Both the position numbers and the translations under genes were made by a program. Under the pieces are notes generated by a model, which was given only the letters and a program-made list of their open reading frames with translations, did not search any database and was not told the DNA's origin. Positions 49,066-60,921 of a DNA stretch of 64,000 bases are shown piece by piece; positions within the stretch are counted from its first letter, which is position 1, and every line of letters begins with the position of its first letter. This DNA comes from Glandiceps talaboti (lineage: Eukaryota; Hemichordata; Enteropneusta; Spengelidae): contig NC_135565.1 in NCBI RefSeq assembly GCF_964340395.1, positions 7,667,742 through 7,731,741 of the forward strand, written 5' to 3'.

Positions 49066-50099
49066 GTACTCGGATCACTATTCGTTTTGTTGTATCGCTG
49101 GGATACAAGAAGATAGTAAACACTCTTGTCTGCCTAAAGCTGACGTATTGTCATCATGTGACGACATTCTATTAAATACAGCAATACGTGTTATAGGATG
49201 GATAATAGGTCTGGTGTCATTTTGTTTAAACCTGTGCTGCATCATTTGGAGATTGCAGGAACAGAACAGAAAAGCTCTCAAGTCATGTGATGTGTTCTTG
49301 ATTCTTATTTTATCAATTGCTGATCTGTTGATGGGTATATATGTGATAACCTTGGCGAGTGTTGACCTGTACTTTATCAATAATTACATTGTACATGACT
49401 TATCCTGGCGGGCAAGTCCTTTTTGTACTGCTGTTGGCATTCTGGTTACATTTTCTAATCAAATATCCTTGTTTATTGTGGCGCTTATGACTATGATACG
49501 ATCAATAGTCATTTCAAATCCAATGAAACTGATTCGCGTGAGCCGAAAATTGGCACTTCTTATTGTTACGATTTGGTTCATTCTCTTAATGTTCATCATC
49601 ACGTTACCTATTACAGGAATATCACATTTCGGAAGCTTGTTTTACGGTAAAAACAAAGTTTGTTTGCCATTACACTTTCGCCATGATCGACCTCCGGGTT
49701 GGGAATACTCAATTGCAATGTTTACACTTTTAAACTTAGTTTTCATACTCTTGATAACTGCATGTTACATTGCTATTTTAAGAGCCACAAACAAAACCCG
49801 TGGTGGTCTTCAGACAAACCGTAAATCACGAGACGACTATAAGATTCTAATTAGGGTTATGGTCATTATCATCACAAACCTGGTTTTCTGGATACCAATC
49901 GTCATAATCAGTTTTGTTGGTGTGGCTGGAGTTGAGTTAGACAGTGTTGTCTATCCAGTGATTGCGGTTATTATACTACCATTGAACTCTGTTACCAACC
50001 CATGTATATATTACTTCTGGACGAGTGAATTCAAGTTCTTTGATGTTGCCCTGCTCGTGAGAACTCTTTTAAATATTCCTGAAAAGACTGAAAGCAAAG
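49066..50099 (+). CDS. Gene B: hinge and seven-transmembrane exon (inverted duplicate of gene A)
   Basis: Same 1,034-bp exon length, phases and splice sites as 21849-22882, on the opposite strand, with an intact frame. It keeps SSCDD, LSIADLL, the SPFCT and KVCLPLHF cysteines, MIRS in place of D/ERY, FWIPI and NPCIYYFW. Homology with A extends only about 100 bp upstream of the acceptor (to about 48965), so no LRR or LDL-A exon precedes it here. There is no ATG before helix 2 in this exon. It needs an upstream exon, which I could not find, or it is a 5'-truncated copy. Confidence 0.85.
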
Positions 50100-50350
50100 G
50101 TAAGTTTCACCCAGTAGTAGAAAATTATATTCGTAAGCTTCCGCTTGCAGTAGAATGTTTTGATAAAAATGTTAGCAGTAGTGATCATATTGGATATGAC
50201 AATGTTGTGGACAAAATTCACACAAGTGCAAATTACGTTTTAAATATAAGCCAAGTCATATGCATAACGTTTGAGAAGGAATAATTATATATATAGAATT
50301 TACATCGCTCTATATACAGTTTACTCCTGTATAGACATTTTACTTATGAG

Positions 50351-50353
<3 letters not shown>

Positions 50354-50417
<64 letters not shown>
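50354..50417. repeat. (TA)n tract in gene B intron 1
   Basis: Perfect dinucleotide run. Confidence 0.95.
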
Positions 50418-50420
<3 letters not shown>

Positions 50421-50926
50421 TGTAAGTGTAAATGTCTCACTGTTGAGAATAGTGCTCGATGCAATATTAGTAGCAGCGAACACATGTAAACATCTAAACA
50501 CCATTTCTAAAACCACAAATCGAAATTTACTCATAAGAGGCTTCAGTACAGCACAGAGCTAATTGGAATTTGAAGGAATAGAACCAACCATATAATATTG
50601 AGTGGGATATCATCACACAAGCGGCTGCTTACACAAATGAGACAGCACGTTGTAATCTAATGAGAAACTATGTATAATCAATGCTGAAAAGACCATGCTA
50701 CTGAAAATCTGAATTCGTCTCGAAATGTCGCCATCAAAGTAAATATTCTCTCGCCAACTATAGAAGTAAACCCCCGTAAGGAATAGTTAGTCTGGCTTAC
50801 GCAATATATACACAACTGTATATATCGACCTTGAAAAATCCCAATTTTACCAATCGTCTGATGAAAGCTGCTGAAGCGTGAAAGTCCGAGTAACGTCATA
50901 TAACTCCCTTATTCTTTTGAATTAAG

Positions 50927-50928
<2 letters not shown>

Positions 50929-51009
<81 letters not shown>
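50929..51009. repeat. (AT)n tract before the gene B kinase-like exon
   Basis: Perfect run ending about 65 bp before the acceptor. Confidence 0.95.
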
Positions 51010-51011
<2 letters not shown>

Positions 51012-51073
51012 CCCATATATATATTGTGTACATGGTATATATTCCTCGAATGTTTTATACCTTACTTTTGCAG

Positions 51074-51327
51074 ATTTAACCAAGGAGTATAAACTTGAGC
51101 AAATAACGCTGTTGCAGAAATCCAGATTATGTTGGTCTGCTTTGTTTAAAGATATTAGTGAAATGTCACTAATCAGGAGTCCAGAGTTCAAGGACTGGGA
51201 GTTATTAAACAAGGAAGCTGAACGCAATATGATACAAGATCTGTCAGTTGCTGTTGAAACTCTTCATGGTTGCAAATGTTACCATGGTGATATAGATGGT
51301 GATCACGTCTTGATTGACATTGTCAAT
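51074..51327 (+). CDS. Gene B: kinase-like C-lobe exon
   Basis: A 254-bp exon (acceptor ttgcag, donor AAT/gtacgt), phase 1 in and phase 0 out, as in gene A. Helix E and the catalytic loop read IQDLSVAVETLHGCKCYHGD followed by IDGDHVLID. Unlike gene A, the HxD Asp is retained (HGD), but Lys and Asn of HRDxxxxN are Asp and His. A (TA)n tract (50929-51009) lies in the intron just upstream. Confidence 0.75.
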
Positions 51328-51865
51328 GTACGTTTAATCATGTTCTTAATATAAATAATATTGAAAATGAAAAAATGATACTTATTCAAAATGTTGTAAT
51401 TGTCATTTGTTAACGACAACAACATTCTGTACTGGGCAACAACAATGAAATGAATCCTGCCTAAACGTATTCCCATGAATTTTACTTCTGGAATTTTCAA
51501 GTTGTAGAGTTTGAGAGACTTTTAATTCCATGATGTACATAATTACATTTTCAGCATGTTTCGCGTTGAATCCATAAACGGGGTATATTAAATGTTGTTG
51601 TTTTTACTGTTTTTGTAAGTATTATAAGAAAACATTGCAAATGAAATTGGCACCTCTACGGCTGTACATCACTAAACGTAGACATTAAGTAGTTGACACC
51701 CGTTCAGTTTTGGTGAGAGTAGAATTGTATTGAATCATTTTAAACATTTAATATTTATGCATTTAAACAGCCGGTTTTAATTCATATGCAAATATACAAT
51801 ATATTCTAAGACTTATTATGCAAATAGAGTTTGACGAATTTGTTTCTAATTATTTACGTCCGCAG

Positions 51866-52378
51866 GAGAGTTGTTTTGGTGCATTCCTCTTGATAGATAC
51901 GATGCGTGGACCAGTGGAAAAACCAGTGCAGCCGAAAGATCCCAAATCAGCGGGAGATAATGTTAAACCAGAGTGTGGAGCGTCTAACACGTCGCCGGAA
52001 ACTAATAACACAAATAATGAAGAACCTACAACACCAGCTACATCGAACAATCCTGAAATGGCGCCAGAAAAAAATACTAACGACAACACACCTGACGTGC
52101 CCAAAGAAAACTACGAGCGCAATGAGGAAAGATCCCAAAAGTCACACATTGACGAAAGTCCTGAAATGTCATCGGCGAACAAAAATGCTGATGGTATTGC
52201 ACCTGGTGAGACTCAAAAAGAAGAAACAAATAATGGTGAAGAACCTACAACATCAGCTACATCAGATTGTCCATCACAAATTCTTAAAAAACCTAAAATG
52301 TCGTCACCGAACGACCAAAATACGAGCGACTGCACACCTGACGTACCCAATGATGACGTACCCAATGATGAGTATTGA
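51866..52378 (+). CDS. Gene B: acidic low-complexity tail exon, ending at a frameshift stop
   Basis: The acceptor cgcag is followed by ESCFGAFLLIDTMRGPVEKP. LLIDTMRG sits where a kinase DFG segment would fall. The rest is a Pro/Thr/Asn/Glu/Asp-rich tail with two tandem modules (NNEEPTTPATS ... TPDVPKENYERNEERS ... ESPEMSS, then GEEPTTSATS ... TPDVPNDD). It stops at TGA (52376-52378), but the second half of module 2 continues in another frame to about 52709 (ESPEMSSKSKDTDDIACGET). An indel has therefore shortened the tail. Confidence 0.75.
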   Translation, partial: ESCFGAFLLIDTMRGPVEKPVQPKDPKSAGDNVKPECGASNTSPETNNTNNEEPTTPATSNNPEMAPEKNTNDNTPDVPKENYERNEERSQKSHIDESPEMSSANKNADGIAPGETQKEETNNGEEPTTSATSDCPSQILKKPKMSSPNDQNTSDCTPDVPNDDVPNDEY

Positions 52379-52709
52379 CGGAAGACCGAAAAGACAAATA
52401 TTTAGCGAAAGTCCTGAAATGTCTTCAAAGAGCAAAGATACTGATGACATTGCATGTGGTGAGACAAAAGAAGATAACGTGGGGGGCGGCGAATCATCTA
52501 AAATGTCAGTAAAGGTCATAAATTATAAAGATAAATCACAAGAAGAGAACATGGCGCCTACAGATGGGACAAAAGAAGAGTCTTCTGGAAACCCAAGCAA
52601 TAAAGAAGACACAACCAAAATTTCGATGCGGAATAAAGAAACAGATGTCCAAAAACTTGGAAAATCAAAACTTGGCAGAAAAATTACAAAGAAATCACCT
52701 GCAAAGTAA
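52379..52709 (+). pseudogene. Gene B: frame-shifted remainder of the tail
   Basis: Continues the tail homology in a different frame: PEMSSKSKDTDD, GETKEDNVGGGESS, then a Lys-rich end (KLGRKITKKSPAK, stop). It corresponds to gene A 20400-20276 and its 3' flank; the shared 3' flank includes CAGACAACC and ACTAGTAATT. Not translated unless the frameshift is bypassed. Confidence 0.6.
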
Positions 52710-53560
52710 ATTCACCAGACAACCAAAACACTAGTAATTGAAAACCCTACATATCAGAAGTATATCCAAAATCCTATCACCATTTCAACTGATTATCACG
52801 CTACTTTAGGAAACATAAATCTGAATCTTTGTTTTTTTGTTTTTAAGTTACAGGCCTAGAAATGGATGAGACTGCTACAACTACTGATATGTTAACGTGT
52901 CTAAATAGAACATTTGAACAACATTGAGGGATAAGTGTTAATTGCTCAAAGACTCAAATTAAATATTATCATCATAATATCATTATTGTTAGTAAATTAT
53001 GTTACATAATTAGACAAAATTATTGTAGTATATTTAATTTAAATGAGTTAGAATTGGAATCGCATTGTAACTTATAACACAGTTCATTGCTTTCAGCAGA
53101 AAATCACCAACAATGTGATCATTACTAATGATTATTTGTATAATCGAACGTAATAGCCTGAAATTTAAATTTAAAGAATTACATTTTTATAAGCAAAATA
53201 TCATAAGTGTAAGAAAATAAAATAGATCAAAAGGCGTCATGAGTTACTTTCAAAGTGAATACTATAAACATTGGTAAATTAAGATTCTTGTCAGGTGTAT
53301 ATCTAATATTTAAGTGTTTAAATTTAAATAAGACTTTATAGTAAAGGTATATATTCATATTGTAATATGTAGGGTGTGGTGCCTGGGATTATGTGCTCAT
53401 TTTGAAATTTATTATAAGTATTATATGTAACATTGATACATTAAGTTAATCGTTTCAGATATCATTATTTTAAACATTTACTACACGTGTGTTTCTGTTT
53501 GCAATGAAGTTTGGTTTCACATCACACAGGGGTAAAGAGTGTTGTAAATGGTATGTGTTT

Positions 53561-53563
53561 GGT

Positions 53564-53598
<35 letters not shown>

Positions 53599-54060
53599 AC
53601 ATTTCAAAGTATTGCATATGGTGCAAAAATACTTTGCTTTAATGAAAGATCAGAATGAAATATTAGTAAATTCAATAAAAGTTTAGACATTCACATTTGA
53701 AATTCTACTAATATTCAATTGAGATTGATTACACATCTGGTGTAAAATGGCTTTGTTTTCATACTATTAAGAATGATTTGATAGTTAATGATAGAGTCTT
53801 GGATGTTCACACTTTGTGTTTTGCTTTTATATGTAACATTGCATATTGGATTAGTAAATTCAAAGCAAGTATTCTTTAAATATCCGCTTTGGAAATTTTA
53901 TGTGTTCACTTTGAGATTTATAACACATTAGGTGTAAGATATGCTTTGCTTTCATAACATGTAATAATGATTATATAATGAATTATACAGATTTGGGTGT
54001 CCATACATTATTGCATGTGTGGTACACATATATTTGATTTCATGAACAATTGGATATGTT
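53561..54060 (+). repeat. (TGTC)n tract followed by a decayed array
   Basis: (TGTC)n at 53561-53600, then imperfect recurrences of GGTGxAAAATxxCTTTGxTTTCAT at about 53620, 53740 and 53931. Layout resembles 5793-6900. Confidence 0.45.
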
Positions 54061-54559
54061 TTTAGATATTACTTTAAAATTATCAAATAAGTGTAAGTTA
54101 GTTGTAGCTGTGTAAACCTGCAACAAGGGTACAGTTTTCATCAAATAACCGAAGTCATACTCACTATAAATATTCAAGATATATTCATAATAATCACATA
54201 AAAGAGATATTCAATACAAAATACATTCTATCTGTTAATTAGTGGTCAATATTATATGTAGGTAGTGTAGTGTCAAGTTTGCATATTAGCTTCAACTTGG
54301 TTTTGAATCAGTCACCATGTTAACACTATACTGGTGTAACTGGAATATCATTTTTCGATCAGACAACCAAATATGTTCATTGAAAATGTTTACATTTTTG
54401 TTAAAATACAAATTATTAGAACATGTTAACCAGTGTTCGAACAGCACACAACAGGTCGAAATCGTGATCGCCGTTTAGGGCGCTGATTGTTGAGTGCAGA
54501 CCAAAAATCTATTTTATTTTATTTATCATGTAAAAACAGATACACAAATACACAATACT

Positions 54560-55590
54560 ATCCACGGTACTAATAAGCCATTATGACACTCAATGCCTTG
54601 GAACACATACATGTATCATGGCATGTGTTTCTAGTGTTTGGTAATATGAAATCAGGGTCTAGTAACATATAGAACTAAATGTATGGCATGACATGACCAT
54701 ATAAAAAACAATTATGATTGTAAACCCACACAATAACTTGTACTTTATGGCTATAAGAACCCCAATCTAAGTAACTCATAGAATGACATACACAGAGTGA
54801 TAATTTGAAATTGCACATGACTATTTCCCTAGGGAAATAGTTCCATCAACTATTACATGGTCACGTGACCACCGCGAGTTCACATCAGGTCAAAATGGCA
54901 ACTTCTGACGATGTCGTCTGCCACCGCGAGTTCACAGCATGAGGTATATTATAAAACACATATTGCCTGGCCTATATTCGGGCTATAGCACCCGTTCATT
55001 ACCCCCTCGTGACTGTGAGTTACCAGAATCACATGCTATTTCCCTCGGTCTTTGGCCAATAGCATGTGATTTCGGTAACTCACAGTCCAGTGGGAATAAT
55101 AAACGGGTGCTATAGCCCTCATGTCCAGGCAATATGTGTTCAATATAACCCTCTTGGCCCAGTAACCCTTAGAATGTGTACTGTATGGCTATATAACCCT
55201 CTCGGCATTATAACCCTTAGAATTAATGTCATGTACCATGTAGTGAATGGTACTCTAATCCTAGAAACATATACAATGATACGTACTGCAGGGCTAAATG
55301 TCACGCTTGGCTCAGTATACTCAAAGCAATGTAATAAATAATATTGTTACATGACAGGCTATGCCAAATATTTATTTACAAAAACACCATACACTGTGAG
55401 GCTATATGACATTCATGTCCAGTACCCAGTAGATGAAAGGTGATATATGGCAATATATATATGACAGTCAAGGGCCAATGACAAATAGAGTATTACGTCA
55501 TGCATGACTGTATGACACTCTGGTAATCCATTGAATGTCATGTAAAGTATGGAAATGATGTCTGTATGATGTTCATAGTTGAAATACGTT
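54560..55590 (+). repeat. Diverged 60-65-bp minisatellite array interrupted by the fold-back
   Basis: Recurring phrases such as TGTACTGTATGGCTATA, AACCCTCTCGGC, AACCCTTAGAAT and variants on both sides of the fold-back suggest an old array. Unit borders are approximate. Confidence 0.5.
54955..55140. repeat. Fold-back element with about 86-bp arms
   Basis: The left arm from AACACATATTGCCTGG through GGGCTATAGCACCCGTT and CTGTGAGTTACC to CACATGCTATT is matched by its reverse complement on the right, ending AATATGTGTT at 55140. The loop is only about 14 bp. No ORF. Confidence 0.85.
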
Positions 55591-55799
55591 TTGATAGTAG
55601 AGAAGCCACAATTGTGTATGCCTAAGCATAGCATTCTAAAGGTCAATACTAATTTTATATTAAGGGTACGGTGTTCATATATTCGAATACACGGTGTAAT
55701 ATGTACTTTTCTTTTGTCATTATTATTGCAAATCACTTGACCGTGTAACCAATAAAGCTCACATTAAAAACCTACTTCTTCAGTGGCATAACTTCATTT

Positions 55800-56537
55800 T
55801 GACCACTTGGTAACGAATATGACTCACACATCCATCTGGTTTAACAGTGTGTAAAATACTAGACTACAATGTCCACGAAAGCCTGTAATGTGGTTGAGGA
55901 ACCTGGCCGCCGATGAGCGTGAATTCAGTTCGTTTAGATTATGGTGCTGGGGCAGAATCCGCACCATGTGTAAAACAGGGTCAACATTCAGGATTTACGC
56001 TATATCTGAATGGCGTCAAATTGTTGGGCATATCCCAAAGCATCCTGTATACATGGCTGGGTTTATGATTCTACTGTGATTCTTTCTATTCCATATACTT
56101 CTTTCCCAATCCCCAGGTATACGTCGCTAAATAGAATTTGAAAATATCCGCGTAAGTTTATTGATTGCTATGGAAAATAATTACATTACATCGGAATGTT
56201 GTCTTTATTATTTTTAAAGTAATATGTAAATGTTGAATTCCTAACTCTAAAAACACGTTGAACTTAGCATTTTCAAAATATCTATCAACTTCATAAGTAC
56301 TATACAAATTACATTTAACTTAATATGTGTTGGTCAAATCTATGGTAAAAGGAAAGACGAACATCTAACATCAAACAGCTCCAGACATTGACAAATTAAT
56401 ATTCGGATGACCTGTTCAAAATTATCACCATCTCTTATCACTATCTATGATAAAGTCCCAACTAGAGAGCGGCTTTTCAGACATTGTATTCACAGGCAGG
56501 CAGACAGATGGACGGACAGACGGGTGGGTGGGTGGGC

Positions 56538-56586
<49 letters not shown>

Positions 56587-56839
56587 CCAATATACATATA
56601 ACATATTCATCGACAAAGTTCAAAATATATATATTACATCCCTGCTTCTCCTTCAGGACACACCTAAGGCAGGGTTGTTACAAAGAGGTTATTTCAACAG
56701 TTTGTTCCTGTAAATGCATAGTTCTTAGATGCAATGGCCTATTTCATTATATCTCACACAAACATGACACATGTAAAAGCCAAATGTGTCACACACACAC
56801 ACACACATACATACATACATACATACATACATACATACA

Positions 56840-56874
<35 letters not shown>

Positions 56875-59000
56875 GCAGTTACCAGTCAAGATCAGTTAAG
56901 TTTGAAGGACAGCGGGGTCACAAACACATTCAGTATACATGCTTCCGAGTCGGTATGCAATTATATAAGGTCATGGGTCTATTTCTTGAGACAGTCTAAA
57001 GGTTGACGGAAAGGTGCTAAGGTGTAGCCTAGCTAGTGATAATTTCCTCTATGAGTAATTCGACAGTTTGCAAGAGTAAGGGGGGTCATTTTGGTTGTAG
57101 CCACTCAAATTAACGAGCACTTTATTCTTTTCTTTCAAAATTTGCAAAAGGTACATACGCCATATTTACTACGATAACCAATCTAGCGCATTCACATTAA
57201 AGAACCAGACAGTACGTAATATTGCTGATCAAGATAGTTTATTCAAGACGGAATTAAAAGTTATAACAAGTTTGTAAGTCATACTTCTAACATTTCGATA
57301 TTAAACACATTTTAAATCAAGAAGACCAATATTTCAATATAGCTTCAATACATAGGAGACGACTTGCATGCTGTATTAAAAGATTGTTGACTCTGATACT
57401 TTCTTCTAAATAAAGGGTATAATTCATGATAAATCAACACAAATTTGAACGTTACTTTATGTTTCACTTATCTAAAACTGCCAGTATTGTTAGATCCATG
57501 GTTAAACGCAATTCATGGCAGTCTAACTAGATGGTTAACATTCTTTGATTTGTTATTTCTTGACTCTATTTGTCATTTTTTTCAAAATATTTATCTAAAC
57601 CTAATACCCACCTACCCAAGAAATTGATATTGATAATAATAGTCAAGAAGAAATGACAGGTATGTCATCTATACCTGTCTATTTTTTTAATGGTATATAA
57701 TAATTTAAGCTGTTGCGACTTCAATTTCATAAATGGTCACAGCACGTTTCCTGTCGGTAAGTATGGCAGCTGATTTACTTTTTCCGGCATCGATACTTCA
57801 CATCCATATCTGATTACAAATTGGGTCGTTTCGTGTAATCTGCCGAATAACAAAATGCGCAACATTAATATAAGAGGAGACGATAACCGTCAGAAACAAA
57901 ATAGAAAACTGACAAAGTCCATAACTGATTCACTAAATTAGGAATGTTGTCGATTGAAATTCTGTCGCTTTGCCAGTATGAAACAAAAAGAGGGAAACTG
58001 CATGTATGCAACCGAAACTATAACGATATGATTATACATTTGACTGTTTCATTAGAGAAGCTGGATTGCCACAAACTGTGAATGGATGACACCGAGGTAC
58101 ATATCTTGTAAAATAAAAATATATACTGCTGGGACATTCGATTTAGGGGTGAGATCAATAGTTATATAAAAAACTAAATTCTTATACTTAGGCTTCAGAC
58201 CACCCCACCCCCCACCACCCCCCTTTTAACTAAATTTGGCAAAAATTGAAAATTGCTTCAAACCACACAACCTATTTCAAATCAGTACATGTATTTAGTG
58301 TTGTGTAGTGCTATGTATATAAAGCCAGTATGTAGCGAGTTCAAAAATGTTTTATTGCTGACACTTTATTTTATTTTAGTGCGATGCATTTACTATAGAA
58401 AAAATTCTTCCATTTCTCAATTTGCCAATATTAAAAGAAATATTTGTATTTAGGGGTACAAAACATCCATTACAAGTAAAATCAATTTTGTAGCATTAGA
58501 ACTAAAATGCCCCCACCCCCTCCAAAGTAAAAGCTTTTTTTAAACTTACACTGGACTATTCATCTCGCCCCTTAGAAATACAACATTTGGTATGCCTGTC
58601 TGATGTTTATGAAAACGCTGTATTGTCAAGAACCTGTTTCTTAATCGTAATCCAGGAATATGATAAATGAATCACTACCAAACTGCAGGAAAACCAAATT
58701 AAATTTGCTGCAACGCTGTTTTAATCCAATAACCCAAAATCAAACACAACCCCGGTTATGGTTTACATTTAATGATTCTTACATGAAATTATTTACATAC
58801 AACTTTCAAGCTTCTTTTACTTTCACATAGACAATTTTCCAATTCATTTACACTAAAACATCCAGATTTACTTTAGACAAATATGAAATATGAAGGTTAT
58901 TACATTTGTTAAATATTCGAGCACACGCTGCTGTTAAAATTATTCTGATCTGTGTCGTTATAGTAAATTTAGACTTCATGCGGATTAAAACAAACAATCG
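55800..59000. other. Intergenic or intronic, no supportable gene
   Basis: Microsatellites at 56505-56870 and AT-rich sequence; no domain-bearing ORF on either strand. Confidence 0.5.
56505..56870 (+). repeat. (GACA)n and (CA)n/(CATA)n tracts
   Basis: (GACA)n at 56533-56585 and (CA)n(CATA)n at 56789-56870. Confidence 0.95.
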
Positions 59001-59235
59001 TTATCAGAGCTGTCAGAATGACGAGGCACTATAACATTAATGTTCATTGAAAGTTTGTCAAAGTTTTAGATCGGTATTCCTTACTGCTATTGTTTTATAT
59101 GTGGCCATAAATTAAAAAGAAATGAATTAATGGGGAACATCTCAATAGTTCATTCTTACTTATAGTAACTACTAGACAATTTCAATTAATCTCAAGAGGA
59201 TTCTTGTTAATCAGACGAATTGAAATAATGGAAGT
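59000..59235. repeat. Segment duplicated at 63790-64000
   Basis: GAGGCACTATAAC, GGCCATAAATTAAA and AATCAGACGAATTGAAAT recur in the same order and spacing at the right window edge (GAGGCACTATAAC, AGCCATGAATTAAA, AATCAGACAAATTGAAAT). Confidence 0.7.
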
Positions 59236-59367
59236 CTAAGAGTTCCAAAACGATTGACAAAACATTCTACAATCCATTTATTGTAATAGATATCTCACCT
59301 TTTAATAAACTGACATTTCGCAAAGATAAATAGAAGTTGGTCTGTTCTTGTATTTGGTTATAATTAC

Positions 59368-59521
59368 GTAACGGCCACGGATTGGACCATTTTCACATGG
59401 GTATGTTATAGATCGTCCCCCGTCATGTCTGCGCTTAGGTGGACGGTAAAACAAACACTGTTACTAACATCATCAGGATTTGTAGAGTTGCCAACTTTAA
59501 CAGTAGTCTGCTTGTAGCCAC
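59368..59521 (-). pseudogene. F-type lectin domain, C-terminal exon with frameshift
   Basis: After acceptor ctag, GYKQTTVKVGNSTNPDDVS matches the middle of F-type lectins. Then a one-base shift is needed to read YRPPKRR and YPCENGPIRGRY, which carries the GRYV block. A plausible donor (TAC/gtaatt) follows. The exon as written hits a stop after about 38 codons. The Penelope-like element lies in the intron separating it from its partner exon at 62556-62780. Confidence 0.6.
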
Positions 59522-60071
59522 CTAGTACAAATATAATAGTGCATAGATTAGGGAGTCATCAATGAATGTGCCGGGGGGGGGGGCAGCAAGAATGGGGTTA
59601 GTCACCTTGTTCCAGTAATGCAAACAATAGAATGTTTTTTTACCTTGTGTTATGGTGTCACACACCACATATTGTATCATTTTATAGAGATAGCGCCAAC
59701 CCTTGGGCCTTGGTTTTGGCAAAATCAACACAAATTCGCCAATGGTATGTACAAGGTAAAGTATGGTTGAATTATTTTAATTTTTTCTAATTTTTTTCCA
59801 TTTAATACTCCATCCCCAATTTGGATAGAGACATTATGCTAATAAATATAATCAAAGTGTAATTAAGGTTTACAGCTGGCGAAGTAAAATGTCACGTGCA
59901 TTTCTAATTAACCGTCGAATAAAGTAACTTTTTTACCGTTCAACAAAACATTACAAATCCAGAATATAGGACAACCCAATTGCGATTTGTTGAAATATAT
60001 TTTTTACCAAAAATATTGAAAAAATAGTAAATAATCGATATTTACAACAATTGTTTTATATTCTCATGCAT

Positions 60072-60073
<2 letters not shown>

Positions 60074-60157
<84 letters not shown>
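60074..60157. repeat. (AT)n tract
   Basis: Perfect dinucleotide run about 450 bp upstream of the large (CATA)n tract. Confidence 0.95.
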
Positions 60158-60160
<3 letters not shown>

Positions 60161-60609
60161 TTGGTGTATATTAAACGAAAACCGACAAACAGTTGTTTAA
60201 AAAAGAATGACATTATTAATCAAAGTCCTAAAACAAATCCTAAGAAGAAGAGGAAAATTAATCTTCATATGAGCATTATTAATAGACTGCAGCTCACTTT
60301 TATACCCATTAAACAATATCACAGCAGCTGATCATTGGTTTCATTCAAAAAAAAACATCACCATATGACAAATGACATCTAGCCATGAATGATTCTGGAA
60401 ACAATCAAGCCTACATTCATGCATATCAAATTTAAAGAAAATTGAAGAGTAGTTTCAGAATATAAGTCAGAGGTAGAAAGAGTTTCTGAATATGTTTGCC
60501 CCTACTATAGAAAAATGACTCAAAGTATCGATAGTAAAAATAATTGTTATAAGTGACACATCAATCAATATCATCGCAGGTCAAATAACTAAACCCCTCC
60601 CACACCCAT

Positions 60610-60865
60610 CCACACACGCATACATACATACATACATACATACATACATACATACATACACACACACACAGAGAGGTACACACAGACACACAGGCACACA
60701 CACACATACATACATACATACATACATACATACATACATACATACATACATACATACATACATACATACATACATACATGCATACATGCACAGAAAGAGA
60801 CAGACAGACAGACAGACAGACATACATACATACATACAGACATACAGACAGACACACACACACAC

Positions 60866-60911
<46 letters not shown>
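60610..60911 (+). repeat. (CATA)n, (GACA)n and (CA)n compound tract at the Penelope 5' end
   Basis: About 300 bp of simple repeats directly abutting the truncated Penelope-like coding region. Confidence 0.95.
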
Positions 60912-60912
<1 letters not shown>

Positions 60913-60921
60913 GCCCTACCT

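Noticed and set aside
51906-52709. 267-codon Lys/His-rich plus-strand ORF as an independent gene
   Set aside because: Its first half is an out-of-frame reading of the gene B tail and its second half is the frame-shifted end of that same tail.
60561-60910. Cys/Val-rich ORFs (MCVCVCV..., MYVCMYVC...)
   Set aside because: Translations of (CA)n and (CATA)n microsatellites in all frames.
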